Shown here piece by piece: positions 8,812-17,514 of a stretch of DNA of 64,000 nucleotides. The position numbers were made by a program, and so were the translations under genes. The stretch's first letter is position 1; every line of letters starts with the position of its first letter. Origin of the DNA: Butyrivibrio hungatei NK4A153 (GTDB taxonomy: Bacteria > Bacillota > Clostridia > Lachnospirales > Lachnospiraceae); contig NZ_AUJY01000001.1 of assembly GCF_000424465.1 (NCBI RefSeq), forward strand, positions 351,588-415,587, given 5' to 3'. Under the pieces are notes generated by a model. That model did not search any database. It saw only the letters and a list, made by a program, of their open reading frames with translations, and was not told the origin of the DNA.

Positions 8812-10488
8812 ATGGGAGTAAAAAGTGATATTGAAATTGCACAGGAAGCTAAGATGCTTCATATCAAAGAAGTTGCAAAGTCGGTAGGTGTTGAAGAGGA
8901 CGACCTTGAGTTTTACGGAAAATACAAGGCTAAACTTACTGAGGAATATCTTAAAAAGGCTGAAAACAACAAGAAAGGAAAACTAATTCTTGTTACAGCG
9001 ATCAACCCCACTCCCGCAGGAGAAGGAAAAACAACTGTATCCGTAGGACTCGGAGATGCCCTTAACAGACTTGGACATAAGACTGTTATCGCACTCAGAG
9101 AGCCTTCACTCGGACCTTGCTTTGGAATAAAAGGTGGAGCTGCAGGTGGCGGATATGCTCAGGTTGTTCCCATGGAAGACTTAAACCTTCATTTCACAGG
9201 TGATTTCCATGCGATCACTTCTGCAAACAACCTGCTTGCCGCACTTCTTGATAACCATATCCAGCAGGGTAATGAGCTTATGATCGATACAAGACAGATC
9301 ATCTGGAAAAGAGCTGAGGATATGAACGACCGTGCGCTCAGAAATATCGTTGTGGGACTTGGCGCAAAGGCAGACGGTGTTCCGAGAGAAGATCATTTCG
9401 TTATCACGGTTGCTTCTGAGATTATGGCTATTCTTTGCCTTTCAAGCGATCTTGAAGATCTCAAGAAGAGACTTTCAAACATAATTGTTGCATATAACTT
9501 TAAGGGTGAGCCTGTAACAGCGGGTGACCTTCAGGCTGTCGGAGCGATGGCAGCTCTTCTTAAAGATGCGCTTAAGCCCAATATTGTTCAGACACTTGAG
9601 CACACACCTGTTATTGTCCACGGCGGTCCTTTCGCAAATATCGCACACGGTTGTAACTCGGTAAGAGCTACAAAGACAGCTCTTTCTATTGCTGATTACA
9701 CCGTTACCGAGGCCGGGTTCGGTGCGGATCTCGGAGCTGAGAAGTTCCTTGATATCAAGTGCAGAATAGCAGGACTTAAGCCTGATGCGGTTGTTCTTGT
9801 TGCAACAATCAAAGCACTTAAGTATAACGGAGGAGTTCCTAAGACAGAGCTTGGAAAAGAAAACCTTGAAGCTCTTAAGAAGGGAATCGTAAACCTTGAG
9901 AAGCACATCGAGAATATCCAGAAGTACGGCGTTCCCGTTGTTGTAACACTCAACTCCTTTATTACAGATACAGAAGAAGAGACTAATTTTGTAAAAGAGT
10001 TCTGCGAGAAAAAGGATTGCAGATTTGCTCTTGCCGAAGTTTGGGCAAAAGGCGGCGAAGGCGGCGAAGCTCTTGCAAAAGAAGTTATTGATACAATTAA
10101 TACAAAGCCAAGTAACTATGCGCCTATCTACAGTGATGATATGTCGATTAAGGATAAGATCGGTACGGTTGCTACAGAGATTTACGGAGCAGACGGAGTA
10201 ACATATACACCTGCTGCAAGCAGACAGATCGCTAAGATCGAAGAAATGGGATTTTCAAAACTTCCGGTATGTATGGCAAAAACTCAGTATTCATTGTCTG
10301 ATGATCCGAGCCTCCTTGGAAGACCTACCGGATACAATATAACTGTAAGAGAAGTCTATGTTTCCGCCGGCGCGGGATTTGTGGTTGCACTCACAGGTGC
10401 CATCATGACAATGCCCGGACTTCCCAAGCATCCTGCCGCTTACGACATTGATGTTGACGAGAACGGCAAGATTACCGGATTGTTCTGA
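8812..10488 (+). CDS. fhs: Formate-tetrahydrofolate ligase
   Basis: ATP-dependent conversion of formate and THF to 10-formyl-THF, feeding purine and formyl-Met synthesis or the methyl branch of the Wood-Ljungdahl pathway. The full-length 558-residue protein has the P-loop-like [20 protein letters not shown] (about 64-83) and the signature [20 protein letters not shown] (about 99-118), followed by [14 protein letters not shown]. The ribosome binding site AGGAGGAG lies inside the last codons of ftsK, and the ATG directly follows the ftsK TAA. folD follows 50 bp downstream, the classical metabolic partner. Confidence 0.98.
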   Translation: MGVKSDIEIAQEAKMLHIKEVAKSVGVEEDDLEFYGKYKAKLTEEYLKKAENNKKGKLILVTAINPTPAGEGKTTVSVGLGDALNRLGHKTVIALREPSLGPCFGIKGGAAGGGYAQVVPMEDLNLHFTGDFHAITSANNLLAALLDNHIQQGNELMIDTRQIIWKRAEDMNDRALRNIVVGLGAKADGVPREDHFVITVASEIMAILCLSSDLEDLKKRLSNIIVAYNFKGEPVTAGDLQAVGAMAALLKDALKPNIVQTLEHTPVIVHGGPFANIAHGCNSVRATKTALSIADYTVTEAGFGADLGAEKFLDIKCRIAGLKPDAVVLVATIKALKYNGGVPKTELGKENLEALKKGIVNLEKHIENIQKYGVPVVVTLNSFITDTEEETNFVKEFCEKKDCRFALAEVWAKGGEGGEALAKEVIDTINTKPSNYAPIYSDDMSIKDKIGTVATEIYGADGVTYTPAASRQIAKIEEMGFSKLPVCMAKTQYSLSDDPSLLGRPTGYNITVREVYVSAGAGFVVALTGAIMTMPGLPKHPAAYDIDVDENGKITGLF

Positions 10489-10538
10489 TGCAATACTGAT
10501 TTGATCATCATAAAAACTATTTACATTTAGGAGTACAC

Positions 10539-11396
10539 ATGAGCGCACAGATTATAGATGGAAAAGCGATTTCGCAGATTATAAAAGATGAACTGAAAGA
10601 AAAAACGGCCCGTCTTAAGGAACAGGGAATAGAGGTTACACTTGCCGTGATCCTTGTCGGAGAAGATCCTGCTTCTCAGGTTTATGTAAGAAATAAGAAG
10701 AAGGCATGTGAGTATATTGGCTACAGATCTCTTTCATATGAGCTTCCGAAGGAAACTTCGCAGGAAGAGCTGCTTAAGCTTATCGATGAACTCAACAACA
10801 GAGATGACGTTAACGGAATACTTGTTCAGATGCCGCTTCCTTCACAGATTGATGAGAAGACGGTTATCGATGCCATTAGTCCGAGGAAGGATGTAGACGG
10901 ATTCCATCCGATGAATGTCGGTGCACTCTGCATAGGAGAGAAAGGCTTTGTATCCTGCACTCCTGCCGGAGTCATCCAGCTTTTAAAGAGAGGGTGCGAC
11001 GGCAAGATAGATATAGCCGGCAAAGAATGTGTTATCGTAGGAAGATCCAATATTGTCGGCAAACCAATGTCAATGCTGATGTTGAGAGAAAATGCAACCG
11101 TTACGGTTGCGCATTCAAAAACAAAGAACCTTAAAGAAGTCTGCAAGAGAGCGGATATTCTTATTGCAGCTGTCGGAAAAGCCGGTATGATCACAAAAGA
11201 TCATGTAAAAGAAGGTGCAGTTGTAATAGATGTCGGAATTAACCGAAATGAAGACGGTAAGCTTTGCGGAGATGTATGCTTTGATGAGGTAAAAGAGATT
11301 GCTTCGGCAATTACACCGGTTCCCGGTGGCGTTGGTCCCATGACTATTGCTATGCTTATGAACAACTGTTATGAAGCTGCTACAATGTTTAGATGA
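10539..11396 (+). CDS. folD: Bifunctional methylene-THF dehydrogenase/methenyl-THF cyclohydrolase
   Basis: Interconverts 5,10-methylene-, methenyl- and 10-formyl-THF with NADP(H), the step after Fhs. The 285 residues have the catalytic stretch VYVRNKKKACEYIG (Tyr and Lys of the YxxxK active site, about 48-61), QMPLPSQIDE, the loop KDVDGFHPMNVG (about 118-129), the dinucleotide-binding IVGRSNIVGKPMSMLML (about 167-183) and the C-terminal signature TPVPGGVGPMTIAMLMNN. The start codon follows TAGGAGTACAC. It probably shares a transcript with ftsK and fhs, since no terminator was seen in the 50-bp gap. Confidence 0.97.
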   Translation: MSAQIIDGKAISQIIKDELKEKTARLKEQGIEVTLAVILVGEDPASQVYVRNKKKACEYIGYRSLSYELPKETSQEELLKLIDELNNRDDVNGILVQMPLPSQIDEKTVIDAISPRKDVDGFHPMNVGALCIGEKGFVSCTPAGVIQLLKRGCDGKIDIAGKECVIVGRSNIVGKPMSMLMLRENATVTVAHSKTKNLKEVCKRADILIAAVGKAGMITKDHVKEGAVVIDVGINRNEDGKLCGDVCFDEVKEIASAITPVPGGVGPMTIAMLMNNCYEAATMFR

Positions 11397-11436
11397 TTGT
11401 AGAAAAAAGAGTAGAGATAATAGTGGAGTATAAGAT

Positions 11437-12873
11437 ATGAAATGTCATAATTGCGGCGCCGAGATACCCGATGGACATCTGTACTGTGATAAATGTGGCG
11501 CGGAGATAAATATTGTTCCGGAGTTTGAGCCGGAAGTAGAAAATGAAATAGATACAACGCTATCATCGATTGCAGATAGACTCATTAAAGATGATAAGCC
11601 CAAAGTTGTGATCAAATACAGAAATAAAGATGATGTTTTTGAATATATTAAGCAAAAGAAGAATGTCATCATTGGAAGCCTTTTAGGAATACTGATCCTA
11701 GTTCTTTTTGTCACTTTGATCTTTATGTCTCAAGACAGAACAGGAGCTAAATATCTTAAACTTGCCGAAAAGGCAAAGAGTAACGGCAACACGTATGAGG
11801 CGGTTGCCTACCTCACGGAAGGAAATAAGAGATATCCCTATAATACAGATATTATTTTCGGACTGGCGGATTGTTATCTTGAACTTGGGTCAACCGGAAA
11901 TGCGGTTGATACGCTGAGAATAATAACCGATTCGTCAATTTACCCAAAAGATTCTGTTACATCAGCGTACGAAAGTATAATTTCGATATATAAACAGGCG
12001 GGAGAATATGATAAAATAGCTGAGATTCTTAATGAAGGTCAGAATGAATCTGCTGAGGCACTTAGAAAAGAATATGTTCCAAGTGACCCTGAACTCACTC
12101 CCGGAGACGGAACATACGAGGAAAAAGTCACAGTTTCAATTTCAGTTGATGACGGTTCAAGCATTTATTACACAATAAATGAGGACGCTCCTACAAAGAG
12201 AAGCAACGCGTACAGAAGTGAATTTGAGATTGATAAAGACGGCGAATACAATATTAAAGCAATAGCTATCAATGAATATGGTGTATCAAGCTCTGTCGTT
12301 GAAAGAACTTTTATAATAGAAGGCGGAACGGCACCTACTCCCGAGATCATGGAACCAAGTGGTGATTATAAAGAAAACACCATGATAGTAGCCATAGCGG
12401 GTGATGGATGCAGGATCTATTATACAACCGACGGTTCAGATCCGACCATGGACTCACAGGAATATACCGAGCCTATTCCTATGCCTATGGGAACATCTAA
12501 TTTTAAGTTTATTGCATATAATGAAAAAGGTAATCCGAGTGAGATAGTCGAACGTGAATATGTTCTTGCGTATGACAGAAAAGTTACCAAAGAACAGGCT
12601 GTGCAACGACTTGTGAGTAAACTTCTTGCTCTCGATGTACTTCTTGATGAAAAGGGAAGTGTAAGAGGCGGCGGACATAATGAATATATTTATGATTCTG
12701 TAATTGAGGTTCCGGGCGCCGGTGAGTACTATAAGATCATCGAAGAATTTGTTCGAGGAGACGGAACAAGAACTCAGACGGGAAGATTGTTTGCCGTTAA
12801 TACGCATGACGGTACGCTTAATCATCTCGGATATGATACCGGTGGCAGATTTACATTAAAGACCATCAAATAA
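11437..12873 (+). CDS. Zinc-ribbon membrane protein with TPR region and two chitobiase-C-terminal-type domains
   Basis: Unnamed 478-residue modular protein. An N-terminal double-CxxC zinc ribbon (CHNCGAEIP, YCDKCGAEI, residues 3-24) and a charged linker are followed by one TM helix (about 77-97). Next comes a TPR-like helical region (about 105-205), two CHB_HEX_C-type beta-sandwich repeats (about 214-292 and 298-372, each with an IYYTxx-D-P signature such as RIYYTTDGSDPT), and a C-terminal domain of about 105 residues. The topology suggests the ribbon is inside and the sandwich domains outside. Domains of the second type often sit in surface or wall proteins. The function is unknown. It starts 40 bp after folD. 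Confidence 0.8.
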   Translation: MKCHNCGAEIPDGHLYCDKCGAEINIVPEFEPEVENEIDTTLSSIADRLIKDDKPKVVIKYRNKDDVFEYIKQKKNVIIGSLLGILILVLFVTLIFMSQDRTGAKYLKLAEKAKSNGNTYEAVAYLTEGNKRYPYNTDIIFGLADCYLELGSTGNAVDTLRIITDSSIYPKDSVTSAYESIISIYKQAGEYDKIAEILNEGQNESAEALRKEYVPSDPELTPGDGTYEEKVTVSISVDDGSSIYYTINEDAPTKRSNAYRSEFEIDKDGEYNIKAIAINEYGVSSSVVERTFIIEGGTAPTPEIMEPSGDYKENTMIVAIAGDGCRIYYTTDGSDPTMDSQEYTEPIPMPMGTSNFKFIAYNEKGNPSEIVEREYVLAYDRKVTKEQAVQRLVSKLLALDVLLDEKGSVRGGGHNEYIYDSVIEVPGAGEYYKIIEEFVRGDGTRTQTGRLFAVNTHDGTLNHLGYDTGGRFTLKTIK

Positions 12874-12923
12874 AGAGTAATTTATTTTTATATACTATTA
12901 CCAGATATTGGAGGAGGATGACT

Positions 12924-13799
12924 ATGTTCAAGATTTTAGAGGCAAATGAGCTTACTACGAACATCTATCAGATGATCGTTGAGGCTCCTCGTGTTTCGGA
13001 CGCATGTTTACCAGGACAGTTTTTGATTATCCGTGTTGATGAGGAGGGAGAAAGAATTCCTCTTACAATATGCGACTATGACAGAGAAAAGGGGACTGTA
13101 GAGATTGTTGTTCAGGCTATAGGAGCTGAGACACATAAACTTTCCAAACTCAAGGCTGGCGATTGCTTGGCTGACGTTGTCGGACCTTTGGGTAAGCCTT
13201 CAGATCTTTGCGAAGAGAGCATTGAAGACTTAAAGAAAAAGAAAATCGTATTTATCGCAGGTGGCGTAGGAACAGCTCCTGTTTACCCTCAGGCAAAGTG
13301 GTTAAAAGAACAGGGTGTTGACTGCGATGTTATTATCGGTGCTAAGACTAAAGATCTTGTTATCATGGAGGAGAGATTTAAGAAAGTATGTAACCTTCAC
13401 ATCACAACAGATGACGGTTCTTACGGAAGAAGCGGAATGGTTACAAAGGCTCTCCAGGATCTTTGGGATGAAGGAAATAAATATGATCACTGCGTAGCTA
13501 TCGGACCTATGATCATGATGAAGTTTGTTTGCAAGCTTACAAAAGAGCTTGGAATTCCTACAATTGTCAGCATGAATCCTATTATGGTTGACGGAACGGG
13601 AATGTGCGGAGCTTGCCGTCTTACAGTTGATGGACAGGTTAAGTTTGCCTGCGTTGACGGTCCTGAGTTTGATGGACACAAGGTTGACTTTGACCAGGCA
13701 ATGAATCGTATGAAGCTTTACAAGACTGAGGAGGGAAGACTTCTTCTCAAGGCTCAGGAAGGTGATACACATCACGGTGGATGCGGAAACTGCAACTGA
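12924..13799 (+). CDS. nfnA: NfnA-type FAD/[2Fe-2S] subunit (ferredoxin:NADP oxidoreductase, alpha/small subunit)
   Basis: Small subunit of the electron-bifurcating NADH-dependent ferredoxin:NADP+ oxidoreductase; homologues are often annotated sulfide or dihydroorotate dehydrogenase-like. In 291 residues the FAD-binding RIPLTICDYD lies at about 48-57, the NAD-binding GGVGTAPVYPQAKWL at about 113-127, and the cluster cysteines are in MCGACRLTVDG and KFACVDG (about 226-248). The C-terminus is the short tail HHGGCGNCN. The start at 12924 is preferred over the ATG at 12918 because AGGAGG (12912-12917) ends 6 nt before it but abuts the other. nfnB follows after 62 bp. Confidence 0.88.
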   Translation: MFKILEANELTTNIYQMIVEAPRVSDACLPGQFLIIRVDEEGERIPLTICDYDREKGTVEIVVQAIGAETHKLSKLKAGDCLADVVGPLGKPSDLCEESIEDLKKKKIVFIAGGVGTAPVYPQAKWLKEQGVDCDVIIGAKTKDLVIMEERFKKVCNLHITTDDGSYGRSGMVTKALQDLWDEGNKYDHCVAIGPMIMMKFVCKLTKELGIPTIVSMNPIMVDGTGMCGACRLTVDGQVKFACVDGPEFDGHKVDFDQAMNRMKLYKTEEGRLLLKAQEGDTHHGGCGNCN

Positions 13800-13861
13800 T
13801 ATATAAAAGATTTGTTTCGCAAATATATTCTATTTACGATAACTATATAGGAGAATAAAAG

Positions 13862-15244
13862 ATGGATGGATTTGTAAGAGTTCCGGTCCGCGAACAGGAC
13901 GCTAAGGAACGTGCTACTAATTTTAAAGAAGTATGTCTCGGATATAATAAAGAAGAAGCTGAGAAAGAAGCTCTCAGATGTCTTAATTGTAAGAACCCCA
14001 AATGTGTACAGGGATGTCCTGTATCAATCAATATTCCTGCATTTATCGAGCAGGTTAAGCAGGGAAATGTAGAGGAAGCTTATCAGGTGATCAGCCAGTC
14101 AAGTGCACTTCCCGCTGTATGCGGACGTGTATGTCCTCAGGAGAGCCAGTGCGAAGGCCAGTGCGTAAGAGGTATAAAGGGTGATGCCGTTTCAATCGGT
14201 AAGCTTGAGAGATATGTTGCTGATACAGCAAGAGAGATGGGTATTAAGCCCGAGGGCGCAAAGGAGAAGAAGGGCAAGAAAGTTGCCATCATCGGTTCAG
14301 GCCCTTCAGGTCTTACATGCGCAGGCGATCTTGCAAAGATGGGCTACGATGTAACTATATTCGAAGCACTTCATGAAGCAGGCGGTGTTCTTGTATACGG
14401 TATTCCTGAGTTCCGTCTTCCCAAGGACGCTGTTGTTAAAAAGGAAATCGAGAACGTTAAGTCACTTGGCGTTAAGCTTGAGACAGACGTTGTTATCGGC
14501 AAGTCTGTTACTATAGACGATCTTATGGAGAAGGAAGGCTTTGAGGCTGTATTTATCGGCTCAGGAGCAGGACTTCCCAGATTCATGAATATTCCCGGCG
14601 AGCAGGCTATGGGTGTATTCTCAGCAAATGAGTTCCTTACAAGAAGCAACCTCATGAAAGCTTTTGATGAGAATTCAAGAACTCCTATCATGAGACCTAA
14701 GAAGTGCGTAGTTGTAGGTGGCGGTAACGTTGCTATGGATGCAGCAAGAACAGCACTTCGTCTTGGAGCAGAAGTTCATGTTGTATATCGTCGTGGTGAG
14801 GAAGAGCTTCCTGCACGTAAGGAAGAAGTAGGACATGCTAAGGAAGAAGGAATCATATTCGATCTTCTTTGCAATCCTGTTGAGATTCACGCTGATGAGA
14901 ACGGCTGGGTAACAGGAATCACATGTATCAGAATGGAACTTGGTGAGCCTGATGAGTCAGGAAGAAGAAGTCCTGTTGAGGTGCCCGGTTCTGAGTTTGA
15001 GATTGAGTGCGATGCGGTTATCATGTCACTTGGAACATCACCTAATCCGCTTATTTCTTCAACAACAGCAGGTCTTGATATCAACAAGAGAAAATGTATT
15101 GTTGCAGAAGACAACGGACAGACATCAAAGCCCGGTGTATTTGCAGGCGGTGACGCTGTTACAGGCGCTGCTACAGTTATTCTTGCCATGGGTGCAGGAA
15201 AAGCTGCCGCAAAGGGTATTGATGAGTATCTTCAGAACAAGTAA
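13862..15244 (+). CDS. nfnB: NfnB / GltA-type flavoprotein (NADPH-dependent glutamate synthase small-subunit family)
   Basis: FAD and Fe-S subunit that reduces NADP+; paired with NfnA it would make a bifurcating transhydrogenase supplying NADPH. The 460 residues carry N-terminal cysteine clusters CLNCKNPKCVQGCP and CGRVCPQESQCEGQC (about 39-105), FAD-binding VAIIGSGPSGLTCAGDLAKM (about 141-160), and NADPH-binding VVVGGGNVAMDAARTALRLG (about 282-301). The C-terminal GVFAGGDAVTGAATVILAMG closes the flavin site. It is annotated gltA in many genomes, but the absence of a large glutamate synthase subunit and the adjacent nfnA favour the Nfn role. It ends at a strong terminator. Confidence 0.9.
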   Translation: MDGFVRVPVREQDAKERATNFKEVCLGYNKEEAEKEALRCLNCKNPKCVQGCPVSINIPAFIEQVKQGNVEEAYQVISQSSALPAVCGRVCPQESQCEGQCVRGIKGDAVSIGKLERYVADTAREMGIKPEGAKEKKGKKVAIIGSGPSGLTCAGDLAKMGYDVTIFEALHEAGGVLVYGIPEFRLPKDAVVKKEIENVKSLGVKLETDVVIGKSVTIDDLMEKEGFEAVFIGSGAGLPRFMNIPGEQAMGVFSANEFLTRSNLMKAFDENSRTPIMRPKKCVVVGGGNVAMDAARTALRLGAEVHVVYRRGEEELPARKEEVGHAKEEGIIFDLLCNPVEIHADENGWVTGITCIRMELGEPDESGRRSPVEVPGSEFEIECDAVIMSLGTSPNPLISSTTAGLDINKRKCIVAEDNGQTSKPGVFAGGDAVTGAATVILAMGAGKAAAKGIDEYLQNK

Positions 15245-15268
15245 TATATACGAAAATATTGACATAAC

Positions 15269-15298
15269 ACCGTCACCCGTTATCGGGTGACGGTTGTT
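15269..15298 (+). terminator. Terminator hairpin after nfnB
   Basis: A perfect 11-bp GC-rich stem pairs ACCGTCACCCG (15269-15279) with CGGGTGACGGT (15284-15294) around a TTAT loop, with 3 further pairs possible past a one-base bulge. The tail is only moderately T-rich (TGTTAATCTAT), so efficiency is uncertain. Confidence 0.7.
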
Positions 15299-15361
15299 AA
15301 TCTATATAAATACTGATATGATCAGCGTTTATCTATAAAAAACACGGAAAGAACAGAAAAT

Positions 15362-15982
15362 ATGGTTGCTTATGTAAATGGTATTCTTGAGAGTATCGAG
15401 GAGGGAAATGCCGTTGTAGACGTTAACGGCATTGGAATAAACGTAAATATTTCCGGTTCTACCATGGACAGAATGCCCGGAATTGGTGAAGTGGTAAAGC
15501 TTTACACTTATACGAATGTCAAAGAGGATGCGTTTACACTTTTCGGATTCCTTTCAAGGGATGAGCTGGGTCTTTTTAAACTTCTTATTACAGTTAACGG
15601 AATAGGTCCTAAGGGCGGACTTGCAATATTGTCTGTCATGTCGCCGGACGATCTTCGTTTTGCAATTATAGCAGGTGACAGTGCGTCTATTGCAAAGGCT
15701 CCCGGAATCGGCAAAAAAACTGCAGAGAGAATAACTCTTGAACTCAAAGACAAGATAAAAGTTACGGAGGATTCATTGCTTTCACAGGGCGGAGATTCAC
15801 TTGGAGAAGAACTTTCGGGTGAGAACTCGTCTGCAAAGGATGAGACGGTTGCTGCACTTGTGGCTCTTGGTTACAATCAATCCGATGCCATGAGAGCAGT
15901 CAGAAAAGTTCTCGGAAGTGATGCAGGCGCAGCCGCAGATACGGAAGATCTGCTTAAACTTGCTCTTAAGGAGATGTTTTAA
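15362..15982 (+). CDS. ruvA: Holliday junction branch-migration subunit RuvA
   Basis: Tetrameric DNA-binding subunit that holds the four-way junction for the RuvB motor. In 206 residues the OB-fold domain spans about 1-62. Two helix-hairpin-helix motifs follow, VNGIGPKGGLAIL (about 77-89) and APGIGKKTAERI (about 109-120), and the C-terminal domain III (about 158-206, VAALVALGYNQSDAMRAV) contacts RuvB. ruvB begins 6 bp downstream. Unlike in B. subtilis, I see no GAAC-N4-GTTC SOS box in the 117 bp upstream. Confidence 0.96.
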   Translation: MVAYVNGILESIEEGNAVVDVNGIGINVNISGSTMDRMPGIGEVVKLYTYTNVKEDAFTLFGFLSRDELGLFKLLITVNGIGPKGGLAILSVMSPDDLRFAIIAGDSASIAKAPGIGKKTAERITLELKDKIKVTEDSLLSQGGDSLGEELSGENSSAKDETVAALVALGYNQSDAMRAVRKVLGSDAGAAADTEDLLKLALKEMF

Positions 15983-15988
15983 ACAGCC

Positions 15989-17020
15989 ATGGAAAAGAAA
16001 AAGATTGTAACAAACGCCAGAGGAATGGCACCGGAAGCAAATCGGGAAGACATAAAGATCGAAGGATCTCTTCGTCCTCAAAACCTTGATTCGTATATCG
16101 GACAGAAGAAGATCAAGGAGAGTCTTAAGATATATATTGAGGCTGCGAAGAAAAGAGGAGATTGTCTCGATCACCTTCTTTTTTATGGACCGCCCGGACT
16201 TGGTAAGACCACTCTTGCAGGAATCATTGCAAATGAGATGGGCGTACATATCAAGATCACAAGCGGACCGGCTATCGAAAAGCCCGGTGATATGGCGGCT
16301 ATATTAAATAATCTTCAGGAAGGTGATATCCTTTTTGTGGATGAAATACATCGTCTCAACAGGCAGGTTGAGGAAGTTCTTTACCCTGCTATGGAGGATT
16401 ATGCTATTGATATCATGATAGGAAAGGGGCCTACTGCAAGATCTATAAGACTGGATCTTCCTCATTTTACGCTTATAGGAGCGACAACCAGAGCGGGAAT
16501 GCTCTCTGCCCCTCTAAGAGACAGATTTGGAATGATCCACAGAATGGAGTTTTATGATATTGACGAACTTTGCAGTATCATTTTGCAGTCTGCAAAGCTC
16601 CTTGATGTCGATGTAGACAAAGGCGGCGCAGTTGAGATGGCAAGGCGAAGCAGAGGAACGCCGAGACTTGCCAACAGGATACTTAAGCGCGTCAGGGATT
16701 TTGCACAGGTTAAGTTTGACGGAAAAGTTACGGGCGAAGTTGCAATGACAGCTCTTGATCTTATGGATGTTGATAAGATGGGACTTGACCATACGGATAG
16801 AAATCTTCTTTTTACCATGATAAACAAATTTGCGGGAAAGCCTGTCGGACTCGATACTTTGGCGGCTGCGATAGGAGAGGATCCCGGAACCATCGAGGAT
16901 GTTTACGAACCTTATCTTATTAAAAACGGTTTTATAAACAGAACTCCCAGAGGACGCGTGGTTACTGATATTGCGTATGCTCATTTGGGACTTGAAAACC
17001 CCGTCGATACCGATATATAA
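15989..17020 (+). CDS. ruvB: Holliday junction branch-migration helicase RuvB
   Basis: AAA+ motor that drives branch migration of Holliday junctions with RuvA. The 343 residues have Walker [17 protein letters not shown] (about 64-79), Walker [10 protein letters not shown] (about 113-121), sensor 1 LIGATTRAG and the C-terminal winged helix ending in [17 protein letters not shown]. Its start codon lies 6 bp after the ruvA stop, so the two are coupled. Its length is standard for the family. Confidence 0.98.
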   Translation: MEKKKIVTNARGMAPEANREDIKIEGSLRPQNLDSYIGQKKIKESLKIYIEAAKKRGDCLDHLLFYGPPGLGKTTLAGIIANEMGVHIKITSGPAIEKPGDMAAILNNLQEGDILFVDEIHRLNRQVEEVLYPAMEDYAIDIMIGKGPTARSIRLDLPHFTLIGATTRAGMLSAPLRDRFGMIHRMEFYDIDELCSIILQSAKLLDVDVDKGGAVEMARRSRGTPRLANRILKRVRDFAQVKFDGKVTGEVAMTALDLMDVDKMGLDHTDRNLLFTMINKFAGKPVGLDTLAAAIGEDPGTIEDVYEPYLIKNGFINRTPRGRVVTDIAYAHLGLENPVDTDI

Positions 17021-17072
17021 TTTAAAAGTACAAATTTGCTTATTGGTTGATTTTTTATGCAGGGAGAAAACT

Positions 17073-17480
17073 ATGGCTTCTAAAACGGATACTGAAGTAA
17101 TTATCGGGGGAAAAGTATTCACCTTAAGCGGCTACGAAGGCGAGGAGTATCTTCAGAAAGTAGCTTCGTACATTAACAATAAGATTGCGGAATATAACAA
17201 GTTAGACAGCTTTAAGAGGCAGCCGGTAGATACGCAGAATGTTTTGTTACAGCTTAATATTGCGGATGACTATTTCAAGTTGAAGAAGCAGATAGAACTT
17301 ATGGAAGAGCAGCTTACCGAGAAGGAAAAAGAGCTCTATGATCTTAAGCATGAGCTTATCGCCACGCAGATAAAGCTTGAGAATACCGAGAAGAACAGCA
17401 AGAGTCTTCAGAGTAAACTTGATGATTCTTCCAAAAAGATAATTCAGTTAGAAACACAGGTTAAAGGTAATAAAAGGTGA
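17073..17480 (+). CDS. zapA: Cell division protein ZapA
   Basis: Small coiled-coil protein that bundles FtsZ protofilaments at midcell. The N-terminal ZapA head (about 1-60: VIIGGKVFTLSGYEGEEYLQ then KVASYINNKIAEYNKL) is followed by a continuous coiled coil (about 65-130, LKKQIELMEEQLTEKEKELY). The start ATG at 17073 (MASKTDTEV) is chosen because AGGGAG sits 6 nt before it. Longer in-frame starts would overlap the end of ruvB and lack a ribosome site. A stem-loop follows immediately after the stop. Confidence 0.9.
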   Translation: MASKTDTEVIIGGKVFTLSGYEGEEYLQKVASYINNKIAEYNKLDSFKRQPVDTQNVLLQLNIADDYFKLKKQIELMEEQLTEKEKELYDLKHELIATQIKLENTEKNSKSLQSKLDDSSKKIIQLETQVKGNKR

Positions 17481-17487
17481 TTTAATG

Positions 17488-17513
17488 GGGCTGTCTTTAG
17501 GGACAGCCTTTTA
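17488..17513 (+). terminator. Hairpin with T-run between zapA and the U32 gene, overlapping the U32 ribosome binding site
   Basis: GGCTGTC (17489-17495) pairs with GACAGCC (17502-17508), with possible G-U extensions at both ends and a TTAG loop. TTTTATAT follows. It has the form of a terminator or attenuator. Its 3' arm contains the only ribosome-binding-like AGGGA (17499-17503) in front of the ATG at 17515. Confidence 0.6.
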
Positions 17514-17514
17514 T

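Noticed and set aside
8563-10548. Long minus-strand frames opposite ftsK, fhs and folD
   Set aside because: They mirror strongly supported plus-strand genes, lack ribosome sites and show Cys/Ser/Arg-rich shadow composition.
12918-12923. ATG 12918 as the nfnA start
   Set aside because: The AGGAGG ribosome site abuts this ATG, whereas the ATG at 12924 has a 6-nt spacer.
15301-15361. SOS box upstream of ruvA
   Set aside because: GAAC at 15351 has no GTTC/GTTT partner at the 4-nt spacing, and the CTGATATGATCAG palindrome does not fit the LexA consensus.
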